Below the pieces are notes generated by a model. That model ran no database searches, had not been told where the DNA came from, and was given only the letters and a program-made list of their open reading frames with translations. This document shows positions 48,801 to 62,857 of a DNA stretch of 64,000 nt, piece after piece (positions within the stretch are counted from its first letter, which is position 1; every line of letters begins with the position of its first letter). The stretch comes from Anisakis pegreffii (Eukaryota > Nematoda > Chromadorea > Rhabditida > Anisakidae), in contig JAPYMA010003014.1 of the NCBI GenBank assembly GCA_035041965.1, positions 62,001 through 126,000 on the forward strand, read 5' to 3'. The translations under genes were made by a program, and so were the position numbers.

Positions 48801-51800
48801 ATTTATCATGATTCGATCGATGTGTACGTTTGCGTTCGTCTGCCCAATTGCTGTCTATCTTTAACATTTCAAACGCGCTCACTGATCGATTTGCTTTTCA
48901 AGCGAATCGACTCAATGAATCAGCGAAATTCGCTCGGTTAGTGTGAAAACTGACAACTGACCACACGCTGAAAATTAGAGTTGCATTAGCTGCGCATTAA
49001 TCAAAATTTCACGTTTTATTAAGGGTGTCGAGAATCGAGTTGGAATAATATTCTATATTGTTGTTGGATGAAAAGGTGTCCAGAACTGGAGCTTTGGCGT
49101 GAACGAAAGCCGAGGCTAAGCATTTGTCGGAGTCTGGAGGATAGCCTATGGCCAAATCTAACCTCAGCTTTATCCGTTTTGAAGTTTTGAGTTTTCGACA
49201 TAAGTAAGCAGAACAATCATTAGTTATCGTTGATTCTTTTTCAAAGAATTAATGACATCGAATTCCCATCACTTTTTAAAATGCTCAGCATTGAATTTGT
49301 CCTATATGACCAGAACATTTTGATCGATTGAGTGCAAATCATAAAGTGACTCACTACCATAACACCATCTGAAACCATATGATAATAATGGTATTTGGCT
49401 CAGTTTTCCTTGATTTCACCTCATGTGAAGTCTTAAAAACCGTTCTCATAGCTGGATGTACTTCAACATAATAGTTCTACATCATGTTAACTAATGCTCA
49501 GCTGTTGTCGTTCACCTGTTAGCATTGTTAAAGGGATCTCAGTGCGTGCTACAACAATCGCAATTGCAACACAACAAGTTTAATCGCATACGAATTCAGA
49601 ACGAACTCGAATTTTTTGCAATGTTTTTTTTTAAATATAATTCATCGAATTTCACTTCTACCAACTGGAAATTAAACGCATCACATGAACAACGCAAGCC
49701 TAACATCCAATCATACAACTAGAAATTGCAATATTTTGATTGTCAGAAGACACACCTATACTTAGTTAATGTATTCCAAAAAACAGTTTATTCATGACAC
49801 TGAGTTGTGATACGCATTATTTTACTATATTCAAATTCTTGTCTTAATTCGAATTGATCGGGAAAAAATTTGAAACAGTGTATAAAGAGTGTATTTTTAA
49901 TAACTAGAAAGCGTGAATCGTACTGCGATTGAAATGTGGATCAATGTCATGATTGTTGAGCACTTTATGAGCGATTATATTTCGCAACATACTGAAAAAA
50001 ATTAATTGCTGTAATGAGCGCAACGAAAGCTGCGTTATGCCCTCAACCGTTTCCACGCGAAGTATCACAGAAATTGCAATTGATTTGTGAGGATTTGCAA
50101 AAATTTGAAGGGTTTTGTATTTGGTAGGAATGTTGATATTTTTTAGGATTCCCAATTTCTGACGAATAATTGCAGATTTTATCTTGATGAAGCATTTATC
50201 TGGATGCTTTATTCAATGTGGATCAAGTTTTTCGACTTTTTGCGTCGTAATCATGGCCCTCATGTAAACCTAGTTTTTTGCTCATTGTGAGAACAAATAT
50301 GGTTATGGAGGGGTTGGAGCTGCTGTTTTCATGGAATTCAAAGTGTTCTATTGCTGCAGAACGCAAAACGTTGTTTTGTGGATATCATCGTCCGAAAACA
50401 CGCATTAATGCATATTCATTTCAGGATACCAATGGTGCGAGAAGTCATGTTGGCCGCATCAACTGCATCCTCTGTGCCGTCCTACAATATCCGAGATAAG
50501 GCCACAGGTAAACGCTTCTCATTCAATTCATATCTCTCAAAAGTACTTCAGTTTTGCTCTGTTTTCCTTTCCGTCCATTCTCCCATTACTAAATACGACG
50601 AGTCTCAGACGATTGAGTAACGAATCCATTCAAAATTTGAAATTGTCAACACATCAATTTCGATGTGGAATGCAATCAGGTCACAAAATCAAAAATTTGG
50701 TTCATTACAGTCAGTGAGGCTATCTGTGCTGTTTGTGGAGATGGTCATGCGAAACTTCATTACGGAGTTTTGGCTTGTTATGGATGTAAAGGTTTTTTTC
50801 GACGTACCTTAACCGGTAAATATCGATACGTGTGTCGATTTGGTAACAACTGCATTGTTGACAAATGTATGTCTTCGTTTAGTTCATTATCGCAATTCCT
50901 TTGCAGAAGTTGTTCATTTACAGTGCTACGAATGAACTCATTTGCTTTTTCCTACTGAATTCCACTCGGATGTTCTTTTCGTTTCTCCGACAGCTTTTCG
51001 CATTCTTCATGAGAGATGCATATACATACACATCAATCTAATCTAAAAGCATACAATCCCACTAGTATATTCGCAGAATGGTGTGAATATACTTGTGAAG
51101 ACTTGCAATTGAATGAATTTACCAACGGATTGGTTTCATCGGAAATTCGAGTATTGCCAAAGTGATGCCAATTCTAAATTTACTAAAAAATGATTCAAAA
51201 CAAAATCTTGCAAATACAAATCATCATTTTCCCTACTGAAATTTACCCACTTTTAGATCAACGTAACAGCTGTCGATATTGCCGTTTTCAGCGGTGTCTA
51301 GAAGTTGGTATGGATCCAAAAGGTATTCCATTCACTATTTTTTATTCCCATTCTATGAGTGTATACATTTGAGCGAATGCTGAAGAAACAATTTTAAAAA
51401 ATCACAAGATCCAGCCTTAATGATAGCAAGTATTGAATTGAATTAGTGTGAATCTCACCTATCATTATTACCAAGTATACATACACACATTGCTCATTTC
51501 GACTGCATAATCCACCAGAATAGCACTGCTTCGTTAATCTCGTCAGCATTGCTATTAGGTGCACTTAAGCAAGTTTTCATCACTATTCTCTATCTTCTTC
51601 GGTAAATCAGAAAAATATCATGAGTTCCGTGTGATTAAGTTAGTGTGGGTTTCACTAGTTCCATGTTTTCACGCTTCTTCACCAACAAAAGAATGTTATT
51701 GTCTTAAGTAAAATGAAATCAAATTCTCCAATATTATTTCTTCACCTTTTTGAAGCGAATATCATTTACAGTGTATTGACCGCTTACATTTTGTTCTTTA

Positions 51801-54800
51801 AAACGGAAGTTATTAAACTGTATATTCATGATGAGAAATACTTCTCAACTAAAGTATCGAATCGGATTTGCAGCTGTAAGACCTGATCGCGATTTAACCG
51901 GTAAACAAAAAGTACCTCGATTACGAAAACGTCAAATCGATGAGGAGTTGCTCAATCACATGGTTCAGAAAAATATTCACTTTTTACGATTCTTATGCTG
52001 TTTTGAATAAATGCAATTTAAATTTCTTTCGATCATCTATTTCTGATCAGCTGAAAATTCCCATATTCAATTTAAAATCCGAGCTCTGATTTATCAACTC
52101 AACAAGGGGAATGCTTACTTATGACAACTGACGTTAGCGAGCAAAAAGCTCTAGATTCACTTTAATATGATGAATCTTCATTTCTGTTGAGAGTCATCAG
52201 TAGAATCACTGATGCGAGAGTGATCTGATGTACCAACAGGATTAACTCATTCACTTTTCTCTCATCTTATTCGGCAATTCGAAAACACAACTAACAAAAA
52301 ATACCATTCACCAAACTATCTCTATGCCCTTAACATAAAAGTTGCAATATGTTGTTTTCAACATTTTATAAGAACCTCTCTTTGATGAGTGAAATGAAAG
52401 CTGATCAGCTGAACAGTTGATTTGCAGATACGTTTGCAAGGTGACGATTGGTCTCGGAAGTTGCCTGTAGAAGCGAGAATCCTTTTGATGCAATTGATGA
52501 ATATCGAGGCTAAAGTGGTTCGAGGTGACACGGCATCTACGGTCAGCGAGAACATCTCGTCGAAGAATGTCTCGTTAAGAGAGCTCTTTGAACAGAAACC
52601 AATTCTTGACGGCAGGCGGACAGAAGTGCGTAACTGTTGCTTTTTCATCTGATAAAATTCAGATGAGATTTCACTGATTGCTGGAAATTTGGAAAAATGT
52701 ACCCGAAAGTTGTGACAAGAATGCTTGTTTCATGTCTACATCATTTTAAGTCACCAATTGAAAGTTAATAGTTTGCAGCAATTCAGTGCATCGCAATTTT
52801 GATTTTTAAAAAAGTTTCACAAATGTTCAATAAAATATAGGACAGTTCTATGGATGTCAGATAGCTTCGCACTACCTCTAATTGATCCATCTGAGATACT
52901 TGAATGTTGCAAAGAATAAATCGCCATCTGGCTGCGACGTTTGGCTAACGAAAGATCAAGGAATACTATCAATAGTTAATACAGTAACACTGAAACGTAA
53001 TCAAATGAATGAATATGAAGCAATAATGATAAAATAAGGTGAATGAGCGTGTAACAACTAAATGAGGTGTTATTAAGATGCGTTATGAACCGTATCGAAT
53101 GGCACGAATTGATGAACTACCTCAGATTGCACATCGACGTGCTATAGCTGCTGTGGATTGGGTTGATTCGTTAACTGAAATTGCTGATCTCACCGGTACT
53201 GAAGATAAGGTATCACTGAAATTTTAGTAATCCCGCAGTTGAATATGTTGCACTGTTTGTGAGAGTTCTCAACGAATTCAAACGTTTTTTGAAATGTTCT
53301 CTCGCAGTTTGAATGACTTCATGTTATCTATTCAGTATTCGAAATCATTGATGAGGTAATCTTTTTGTGTCGAAAATATGCATGCGTTCATGATTCCCGA
53401 CCAACATTGCTCGTAGAATAGCGAGTATCCTTTCTGTTGCTGTGAAGATGATGAGATTATCATCTGTGAGCTGTCAAATAGTTCAGGTTCATGTCACCTT
53501 TTAATATGAAGTTCAGAAATGCTTGTTAAAGTCCTTTCCCGGATTTTGATCTGTGCTATGACCTGAGAATTCAAAAAAGTGAACCATTTTTTCAGGTTGC
53601 ATTGGTGAAGTCGTGTTATTCTCCATTAACAATCTTCAATTTTTCCGCGCGAACGGCACAGAACACAAAAAATCCAGATATACTTTGTCTATGTAGTTTT
53701 TCGTATGTTCCGAGGAAATTACCTCCTGAATTCAATCAAACCAAGTAAGTGGAGATGCATTAGACTTCTTTTTGATGAGTTCTATCTTAAAGAAAACTCC
53801 TTCAGTTTCCACACAGCCACTGAATCGACTAAGCTTTTTTCACTTTATTCTGTTGAAGTTGCAATTTGAAATTTGAATTTCTAGTCAACTCTCCGATAAC
53901 CTCATTGATCGTACACTCAACGAATTGGTTGCACCATTAAGGAAGTTAAACTTGAAAGAGGAGGAAGTTGTTCCGCTCAAAGCGATCATTATATTGAATC
54001 CAAGTTGGTTTTTTACATTCAGTACTCTTCACTTCCCCTTCTTTCTTTCAAGTTTTCACAATCTCTTATAGAGGGATCTCGATTTTGAAAAATATCGGCT
54101 CCAGAATGATTTCATCGAATCATTTCAAATCCAAATACTTCTTAGAATATAAACATTACCTTTCTTATTTATGCAGTTTCCGGATGCATCGTAGCTGATG
54201 TTGAATGCTTCAGATGCAAAAGGTCTTTCACCGAACGCAAAACAAGTAGTCTCCGAACTGCGCGATCGTGTCCAAGACATGCTCTTTCAAGTTGTCAAAG
54301 AACTGCATCCCGTTTATAACGCATCATCACGATTTGGCAATCTTCTTCTCCTATTGCCCACTATTATGGTATTTTTAAACGCTGACCTCTTACACTGTTC
54401 TTGCTTACCCTCCCGGTTGACATGGAAGTATGGCGGAACAGTGACTTCCCAGTGAGTTATGATACTGAGAGTCTCGACGGTTATCAATCTCTGCTCTTGT
54501 GCAATTCCCATTTGTCGCTCATTGTTCCCATTACATAATTACCCAATTCGTTATAGTCGTTTACCGAATGAAATCAAATCTCTTCGTTGACGTATCGTAA
54601 TTTTGCAGACACTATCGGGAATTATGTGTGAAAATCTACAGTTTGTTCAAGCGTTTGGTGGACGACACACTGGCGATCATTTGCTGGGCGAAATGTTCGG
54701 TGATGTTTGCGCTAAGCTCGAAGAACCTGTCACATCTTCTTCGTCACCACCAACGTTCGAGAATCCTGCCGAAATATCTCTACAGGTATGGCGTTCGTCT

Positions 54801-56150
54801 CGCTTGCTGAACATTTCTTGATATTATTGCAGTCAGCGTCCTTGGATTTGAGTGAGCACAAATAGTTTTGATTGAGATGTTCTAAATCTAATTTGGACAA
54901 CTGAGAACAAGCCGCCATTACCTCCGAAACTACCCACAACGGTAGTTTCACTTCCTATGAGAAGCATGTTGCGCATGATTGCAATCGATTATGATTGCAT
55001 GAAAAGCTATTGTCTGTGAGACGCTCACTTCACACTGATTTATATGGATTCTCATTCTTTTCAGACGTGTTCTACTCACTCTCATAGCTATTGCATGTGA
55101 ATACCGTTCTCTTGATGAGTTCTTCTCATTCATTTCGTCCCATTTCACTTGACAAATCGAATCAGTTTCTCATTCTGTGACATATACTATTTACTGGATA
55201 CGATGACGAGTGTTGACAGCCGAAATCAACAATACAACAGTCGAATTGAATTGCTCAACAGTCAAACGATCAATTATAGAGTGTATTTAATAGAATGAGA
55301 ATTTGACTTTGATTGTTGAATGAAGTGAATGAGAAATTAGCAAAATAGAACACTTTTGGTGATAAAAGTTATGAGAGTGATTGTAACAGCGAGGAAAAGA
55401 ATGAGAACCCTATTAAAATACCATTTTTTAACAAATGGATATGATTTCAATGAATCTGTGAAATATGATGATTAATTGCTGCTAAAAGTTTAACTCACCG
55501 AACATTTCCTTTCAAATACAAGAAGATAAAGGGATTAGACATTCCACTTTCCAAGCACTGCTCTAGTCATATTCGTTCCAATCAAATTCAGCGAAAACAC
55601 TCATTTCAGTCGATAAGCCCGCCAGTATCACAACCTCGTATCTCATCGTCGATTCGATCACGTCTTTCGAAGAATCGTAAATCCGATTGCGCCACACAAA
55701 CGGATTGTGACGATACACTTTGTCCGAATCTATCGTATAGCAGCTTCAATAAATCGCTCACTTCACCAAGCCATGTTCGTCATTCCTGTTCAAATTCACA
55801 GAAATTACCGCATGACAACTCCATGTTTCATTAACTGATACATCATTGGAACTATCTCTGAATTGAACTTAAAACCAAAATTGCGTTCTTGTTTTCAGAA
55901 CTCGATATGTTTATAGATCATATAAGATCAGTTGTTTCAATCAAATGAAAAAATTTTTTAGAATCTAATCAGAAATAAGTTTTTTGTTCTGAAAAAAACA
56001 AAACGAAATGAAGAATTTTTTAAGGTCAGTTTGAGCCCATTTCAAAGTCTTCTTGACGATGATCTGGGTGATTTCTCACCAGCATCTGGCTATACAAATC
56101 TGAATAACAGCTGCAATGATTTCTTCGCCTTGATGGACGATATAAAGTGA
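42813..56150 (+). CDS. Nuclear hormone receptor with zinc-finger DNA-binding and ligand-binding domains
   Basis: Ligand-regulated nuclear transcription factor. Exons: 42813-42925, 50425-50507, 50711-50866, 51257-51322, 51874-51962, 52428-52625, 53078-53209, 53596-53744, 53885-54003, 54214-54368, 54609-54785, 55610-55824, 56030-56150, giving 590 residues in phase. The DNA-binding domain lies at about 71-140: Cys 71, 74, 88, 91 for finger 1 with P-box CYGCKG, and Cys 107, 113, 123, 126 for finger 2. It is followed by [17 protein letters not shown], typical of HNF4-related nematode receptors. The ligand-binding region (about 165-445) includes [20 protein letters not shown] and a probable AF-2 helix LLGEMFGD. 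A Ser-rich tail of about 130 residues ends in an acidic-hydrophobic motif, [10 protein letters not shown]. The first exon sits 7.5 kb upstream and was assigned because its donor phase (GGA AG|GTAATT) fits the next exon. I do not assign an nhr number. Confidence 0.93.
42926..50424 (+). other. 7.5-kb first intron of the nuclear receptor gene
   Basis: Bounded by AAG|GTAATT and TCATTTCAG|GAT. It is much longer than the other introns in the window (up to about 1.1 kb). No nested gene was recognised; open frames such as 43517-43780 (minus), 43983-44222 (minus) and 44235-44462 (plus) lack recognisable domains. Its length suggests intronic enhancers or alternative promoters. Confidence 0.7.
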
Positions 56151-58520
56151 AATCCGAATCGCCTCCCAACTGTATCCTCGTCAAGCTCCGCTAGATTGTT
56201 ATGTGGTTGTTTGCATGTATGTGTGAATAATGTAATTATTTCATAGTTCATTATTATGCTAATATTAGTAGAATTGAATATAGAGGTTCTTTTTTTGTTG
56301 TTGTCTAATGCAGTGTGCGATGAATTCGTGATTATTGCATGCATTGTTCACGTCTTCCGTTCATTTTCTTGTATGAATGAGCAGTGAAATGCCTTTCTGA
56401 AAAGTTTTTCGCCTCATTCATTTCAGAGTATTTCCAATCCAGTTTTATACTTATTATCAATCGTTATTAGAAGGAAAGTTTTTTTTTTGCCATGCGTAGA
56501 GAATTTGAGATCGACTAACCCTGAGAGGCGATTAAGTTGAACTCTAACTGGACGAGATTCGAATCATAATTACCGGAATTATTTATTCATTCATTTAATT
56601 TGTGAAAATGTCATCATCTCACTAACCGTATCACGTTGTAGATCCTACGTTCCTATGGAATATTTCATCAACCAATGTTAATTTATTGTTGACATTTGTG
56701 TTGTGATATATAAATAATATAAATACAGTTGTCAGTTTTCGTTATTATTCATTATATGTTATAATTATTGTTATCGTTATGATTATTGTTGTCATTAAAA
56801 TGAATGTTTTGTTTTGCAACCTTTCCGCTGATATCACTCATCGTTTTTCGAGTTATGTACGTTCGTTTTTGCGCACTTCTTTTGCGTGCGCGTCCCTCAA
56901 AACAAGAATTCCTAAATTTTGCGGCGATATGCTCAGTGTTTTTATTCCTAATGATCACTCAGTGCCATCACCAACGTTTGTACAAAATCCAACGTTTTAG
57001 GTTTCTATAAACTCTTCGTTGTATATTATTCCCGCAGAAGAACATCAATTCAGAACGCACGAACTCCACTGACTGATCGTATTTTAGAGACCCGAAAAGA
57101 CATGTGCATGCGTTTAGTGATTTTCAAACACTAACCGTAGAGGTATATTTGTTTTCTTCAATTCGAAACATTTCGCATGTATAAATAGTCGATTATCGTA
57201 AGGGACAAAAAATTTCTGGCGATTCTGTTCCTTGGATGGGGACGTTGAAGATTATTTGGCTATAAAAATAAAACCTAAAGAGGTTGAAACATTTTAATGG
57301 AAGAATCATGTTCCGTAATGTTTTTGTAAGTTTTATTTATTTTGCCGATATCATTATTTTTGTTATTGGTGCCTCAATTTCGTTCGATCTAGTTGATTGG
57401 TTTTCCAAAATAAGCAACATGCACTCGGATTGTTCAGTGCTTTTTGTACAGTTGTTCGATTGTTCGACATTTTCATTGTTCAATTGCTGTTTAACCCTGG
57501 TGATTTATTCACAAAACGTCAAAAAATCGCAGGCTTTTTCAGACATTCTAGTGTTGCAGCTAGTGATCTGCAATTGCCCAAGTGAGAAGTATAATATTAG
57601 ATCGTCATGAAGCAGAGAAACTGTAAAGTTGAAGATAAAATCCAAAAATACCAAAGACTTAGTATCAAATTCTACAACCAAAGGAACAACACGAAACGTT
57701 GGAGAAGCATTTGAATTTCTATAATCAAACGAGACTTTGTGCAATGACGCTAAATTCTTCCAGCTATGAATATGAGTTCTGTACGCTCCTAGGAAACATT
57801 GCCGGATTAACACGTTGATGTTGATCCCCTCGAATAGATAGTTTAGATCCGATTGAATCAACTCTATCATCCACATTCACTGGTATTCTGTTTTCGGGAC
57901 AACATACAGCTCGAACTGCTTCAAGCATTCATTTCAATTGTACAACATACGATAAACTTTATATAATTTGAGCGTTCAACCGCCTCTTTGAGTGTTTCTC
58001 TCTGACACAGTTGCGAAATAGCTCAAGTTTACAAAAAGGGTTCCCTGCAAACCACTCACATAAGACATTTTGTTTCTTAGGCCTCATTGAAACGTGTTTT
58101 TGGAGAGCGCAATAATCCTTTGCTACGGTAAGAAATATCTGAGGAATAGCGATCACTAAAAATGATTACTAAAGTTTTAAAAAATGTGTTGGTGGGAGCA
58201 TTTTCAAACCGTTTACATGTATTCGTACACAAACCGAATGTAACAAGAACACAATCAAGGAATGTTTATTCATCCGAAAAAGATTACATTGGTAAGACCG
58301 GAATAACTTTGATAAAATCAATAAAATCCGCATTAAAGAACCAAATTTATCCGTTAAAGCATTTTCGTCAAACATGCCAATAGAAAAGGAATTTTTTTTT
58401 TCAAATATGACAAGTGTTTTTCAATTTTTTTGCAAATATTTTTCGTCATATTTTTTCTCAACAAAACTTCTTCAACTATTCAAAAACGAATCGATAGTTC
58501 ACATTCGAACTGCGTGAAGT
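56151..58520. other. Convergent intergenic region with unresolved open frames
   Basis: Holds the receptor 3' UTR and the 3' end of the minus-strand DUF4139 gene. AT-rich runs occur at 56700-56800. Several minus-strand frames between 57505 and 58156 read like protein (for example KNLASLHKVSFDYRNSN in one frame and GDQHQRVNPAMFPRS in another) but switch frame and are broken by stops. I could not assemble or identify a gene, and a decayed pseudogene is possible. Confidence 0.35.
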
Positions 58521-61500
58521 TCAGAATTCTTCACGATACGCAACGGTTTCTCCATTCGGATGTTCAACTGTCCATTTGACAACCACTTCAGTTTCCGTAC
58601 TCGGGTCAATATTCATGGTCCATTCCAGATTATGAGACGAATCGAGACGCGCTCCGATTGGAGGTAATTCCCCTTTATTTGGAGCCGCAGTTGGGTTGGC
58701 CACTTTTTGATCGATTTCAGGTGAGAACAACTTGATCTTAAGAAGGAAGTACATCATTTTATGAGGTGATCATTCTCTACGAAACAGTACAATACATTAC
58801 ATATTGGTTCACTTTAACTAATACTCAATTTCTAATTATACTTTCAACTACTGATGGCTTATGCTTACCTATTGCCCTTCAAAAGAGTTAAGAGTTAATC
58901 GTCAACCTTGATTTTGTCATCAGTTGACTTCGGAACGTGCTCTCTGAGAGTGAGTAGAATCTTTTCCTTCTTCGTGTTTTTGATCACAATTCGCTGTTCA
59001 TTTACGATGGACGCAGATTTCGTCAGGAGTCCAATCTGAAAAACAAAAGCATATTTTGAGTTGCATTCAGCAAAACAATCTGTATCTCATTCAAAATCAA
59101 CGAGAGTATATGCAACTCAAAAGCAAATAAGAACAGACGAACTGACCTGCTCTGAGAACTTATGAAGTGGCTTGTATTCGAGTTTAATGCCCGGATCGAC
59201 TCCTAACGAACACACAAATCTTTCGTTAGGTGAAACTGCTTTTATGTGGCTCTGAAATTCACCTTTTGTAATGCGATTAAACTATCACTGAGTTGGTACA
59301 TACTTCACGAATAATTCATCACTTGAATTTATATTCTGCTATGAACTCTTATTACTAACACAATTGTTTTACATGCGATGACATGACTAGCGCATGACAA
59401 TCCTTCAATTCATTGTATGAAGTGAAAAGTGCGGATATCTTCACAAATAATGTTGATCAATGAGCTGAAAAGTAACAGAAAATGAGAATGGAATTGAAGA
59501 TTTGAAACACTAAACATTCACATGATCGCTTTAGTACATCAAACCCAACAAAAGATTGAGAATTAAAAAACAGCCAAACACGTTTTGCCATTATTCTTGC
59601 AAACTATTTGGGAACAAATTGAGTCTCAGCATGTGTATTCGTACTGAACAACGTACGAAAATACCTTTGCAACGAAACTGTTGTTGAGATATACGTTCGC
59701 TTGGCCAGGAAGGAACGGAAACTGCGATGAGTTAAGCACTGAAGCGGTCAGGAATACGTTTGTGTTCTTGGACGGAATTGTCTCATGTATCATCGTTGGC
59801 TTCATTTCCATTGTTGCAATGGTCACTTTATGTTCACTTGAATCCGATGGAATTGTGGCCGGGCGTGCTATCACAAACACCGTTGAGAGCACCGTATCGC
59901 CAGTCGAAACGGGCTGAAGCATTCACGAAAAACAAATGAAATAAAGAAGATGAATAGCTAGATAATTTTTGGTAATAAGGCTCTCCATTCAATTAACTAC
60001 AAATAATCACAGTTACAAAACACCATTCAAATCATAGCAACTAACAACTTTTCTACTCAAAAACATTTAGAAAAAGCGATTTTCTGCTTGGAAATGGTAT
60101 GATGCACTTTGCTATAACTAATAATCATTCAAAATATTGGGCCATCCCTTTGAAAAAGACTTCACCAAGGCCAAGCAATATTGGTTCAATGACATTCTCG
60201 GTCAGTGGCGTTGCTAAAAAGAGGCTCAGGGCGCGCCCCAACCACCTTAAAGAGGAGGAGGAGGGGGGAGGGGGAGAGAGAGGGATGATAAAAGAAAATT
60301 GAACGACTTAAAATTCATCCTAAGTTTCAGCTTTTTCTGCACCACACCATTTTCCTTCCCTTCTCATAACGAAATTCCTGGCTGCGCCACTTCTATCAGT
60401 GATCATTGTTTTTGCAACAAGCATTCAATGTTCAATCGCACAACTTACAGCAACATTCACTGCTGCATAAGCCATCGCAGGCGGTGCTCCAAACAGTGCG
60501 CCATGTTCCATCGCACTGCAAATGATGAATATTACCAGGCAACACTTGCATTTTCATTCTTACTTGAACAATTTACAAACATCTAAAAACACTTCCTTCA
60601 GTTGACGCATACGGAGTTAGGGCCCTAGCCACAACATATTTGGAACTAAAAGCGAAAATTGTACAAGCAATATGAAGTGACGAAGGATTATCAACAAAAA
60701 CACGCAATTGAAATGCATCCGTCAATGAGAAATCATTTTATCTTACTCGTTCGCAGACCGAACTGCCAAATGCTGCTGTTTCATTACTGCCCCGAATGGT
60801 GCAGGACGGGGTGGTGCTGGAGGTAGTTCTGGAGCCGGTTTGTACAGATAGGCCACCTGAGTACCGAATTTCGGAAGATTACCACCAAGTGATGGTTGTG
60901 CTGTACTGAGCACCAACGGTGCATCAACCCATTGTTCGCCTGTATTCTGTCCTATTTTGCCGTAGTATATCAACTGAAATAACTCACTACTAGAACACTT
61001 GATCGTTTCAACAACAACACGTTAAACATCTTCACCGATGTTTGCGGATATCCTAGATCAGCGAGTTAGTTCAACGACGAAACTGATTTATACACAAACA
61101 AACAATAAGAGTTTCTTGCCAGTTCAAAGAATATCTGTAGATTTTGTTACCTTCAGAGTACTCTCATCCTCTGATGTCTTCTCATCAACACGAATATCAT
61201 AACTTGGTTGCCAGGTCGCACCACTCACTTGATAACTCACATCCAGCTCCACATCGCCACCCTCAGCACTTTCCAATAGCACACTGATATGTCTGAAGAT
61301 TTGCTCTATCTTTAAAGCACTGCCTCTCGGAGGATTTATTTTGATAATATAATGGATGCCATGCGTTGAATTTTTACAAAAGTTTTAGAGCCAGGAATAT
61401 GCATGCTTCATTATTCGAAAGTAAAACACATAAAGAATACGCTTATTGTTAGTGAATCGGATGATGATAGCGTACCTTGCATAACGTTCGTCGTGTTGTA

Positions 61501-62845
61501 GCGCTCCAATTTCGGCAGCTAACTTCGTCAGTTTTTCATCAACAATTCGATGTTCTTCGTTCACTTCACGTAATTTTTTGCGCATATCAACAGAACTATC
61601 TTCATAGAACGAGAAGAATTTCGTGAGATTTTGCAGTGACTCATCATTCAAAACGAACGATGCCGACTGTTCTCCAGCTGGACGATGCACTACAGATTCA
61701 CCAACCTGAGGTAATCATCAAAAATTTATTGATTCTTTGAAGAATCGAGTTGAAGTAAAAGATTTGAGCCGTCTGCAATCTCGAATGTGTTGTCGTTGCA
61801 ACCATCTACTGAGTTCATGAAAACAACGACATACTTTGGCAACGATTTCGTCGAGCACCTCAACTCGTCTTTTTAGAACATTTTGTCGATCTTCAATGGT
61901 TTCTTTTTCAGTCTGTAACTTTTTACGTTCCTGTTCCAATTCCTTCGCCTGTAAATAATCGCCCTCATTTAAACACTCTCGTCTCACTGATTGAAGATCA
62001 CCTTTAAGATTCTTCTTCGCTATCAGTTATTGAGAGCGTGCGATTGAAAAGGAAAATGAAATCATAAGTGGAAAGTATACGAGAAATACACTGATGTAAC
62101 CGTTGTCGAAATTCAGAAATGAATCAGAAGTTCAAAAATTAATCAAATGAATCCGAAATTGATCAAATTGATCAAATTAATCCAACGAATACACAAATTA
62201 TGTTCAGCCTGATCGCACTCTTAACGCACCACGAATGAGCATTGTAAATTAGCAACAGTCAAAGATAAGTTAACTGATAACCTTCGGTGAGAGGGCCTCT
62301 TCTGGAAGTGCGGATTTGCACTGAAATTGTACGTCATGGATAACTGCTGATCCATGTCCGTCCACTCGAATCGACTCTGGATCTGCTTTATTCGTGATAT
62401 TCTAAAAGATCCAACCAAACATAAATATCCTTCCCTACAACATTTTTTTTTGAACAATCAGCGCATAGAAATGCTGTGAATGCAGTTCCCAAACAATTGA
62501 TGTAACGTTCAACGTCCTCACTGTAGGACTTCTCAATGAGTAGCGATCAAGATTTGACAATAAATATTAAGATGCAAAAAAATTGTTCAGTGATCTCATG
62601 GATATCAGCGATGTGAAAATGTTTGGTGTCAATGGATAATAGGAAATGCGATACGGTCATCGCTATCGTCTGCACTTATCAGAAGAGTTCTCCGTTCATC
62701 TCACCTCGATGAGAACCTCATTGATGCCCGACTCGAGTGGCACCTGCAGAGTTCGCTTTATTTCAGCGCGGTCATTGAAAACGGTCACAGTGTTTAGCGT
62801 GACATCGTGGATGTTGAAGTGATGCACTTTTTTCGGCTGTGACAT
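58521..62845 (-). CDS. DUF4140/DUF4139 domain protein (C. elegans F37C4.5-like)
   Basis: Member of the DUF4140-DUF4139 (mucoidy inhibitor A-like) family, whose biochemical role is not established. Exons 5' to 3' on the minus strand: 62705-62845, 62282-62401, 61835-62014, 61476-61705, 61151-61292, 60747-60973, 60449-60515, 59665-59913, 59147-59251, 58907-59035, 58521-58736, totalling 601 residues in phase, near the length I recall for F37C4.5. The N-terminal domain has VTVFNDRAEIKR and ESIRVDGHG. A coiled-coil block (about residues 90-185) is rich in KELEQERKKLQTEKETIEDR. The C-terminal domain has YQVSGATWQPSYDIRV, GEQWVDAPLVLSTAQPSLGG, IPSDSSEHKVTI, FLPGQANVYLNNSFV and NPNGE-like HPNGETVAYREEF. 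The 67-bp exon at 60449-60515 (a short Ala/Pro segment) was found by phase fitting. The acceptor at 62014 is the weakest boundary. Soluble, no signal peptide. Confidence 0.92.
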
Positions 62846-62857
62846 CCCTCTGAAAAT
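62846..62857 (-). promoter_or_regulatory. Likely spliced-leader trans-splice acceptor of the DUF4139 gene
   Basis: Reading the minus strand, AATTTTCAG is followed by AGGG and then the start ATG at 62845. A TTTTCAG acceptor 4 nt before the initiator, with no coding exon upstream, is what a trans-spliced nematode mRNA would show. A cis-spliced 5' UTR intron is the alternative. Confidence 0.5.

Noticed and set aside
57284..57610. 108-codon hydrophobic plus-strand frame
   Set aside because: Phe/Ile/Val-rich because of T-rich DNA; no start context, domain or splice structure.
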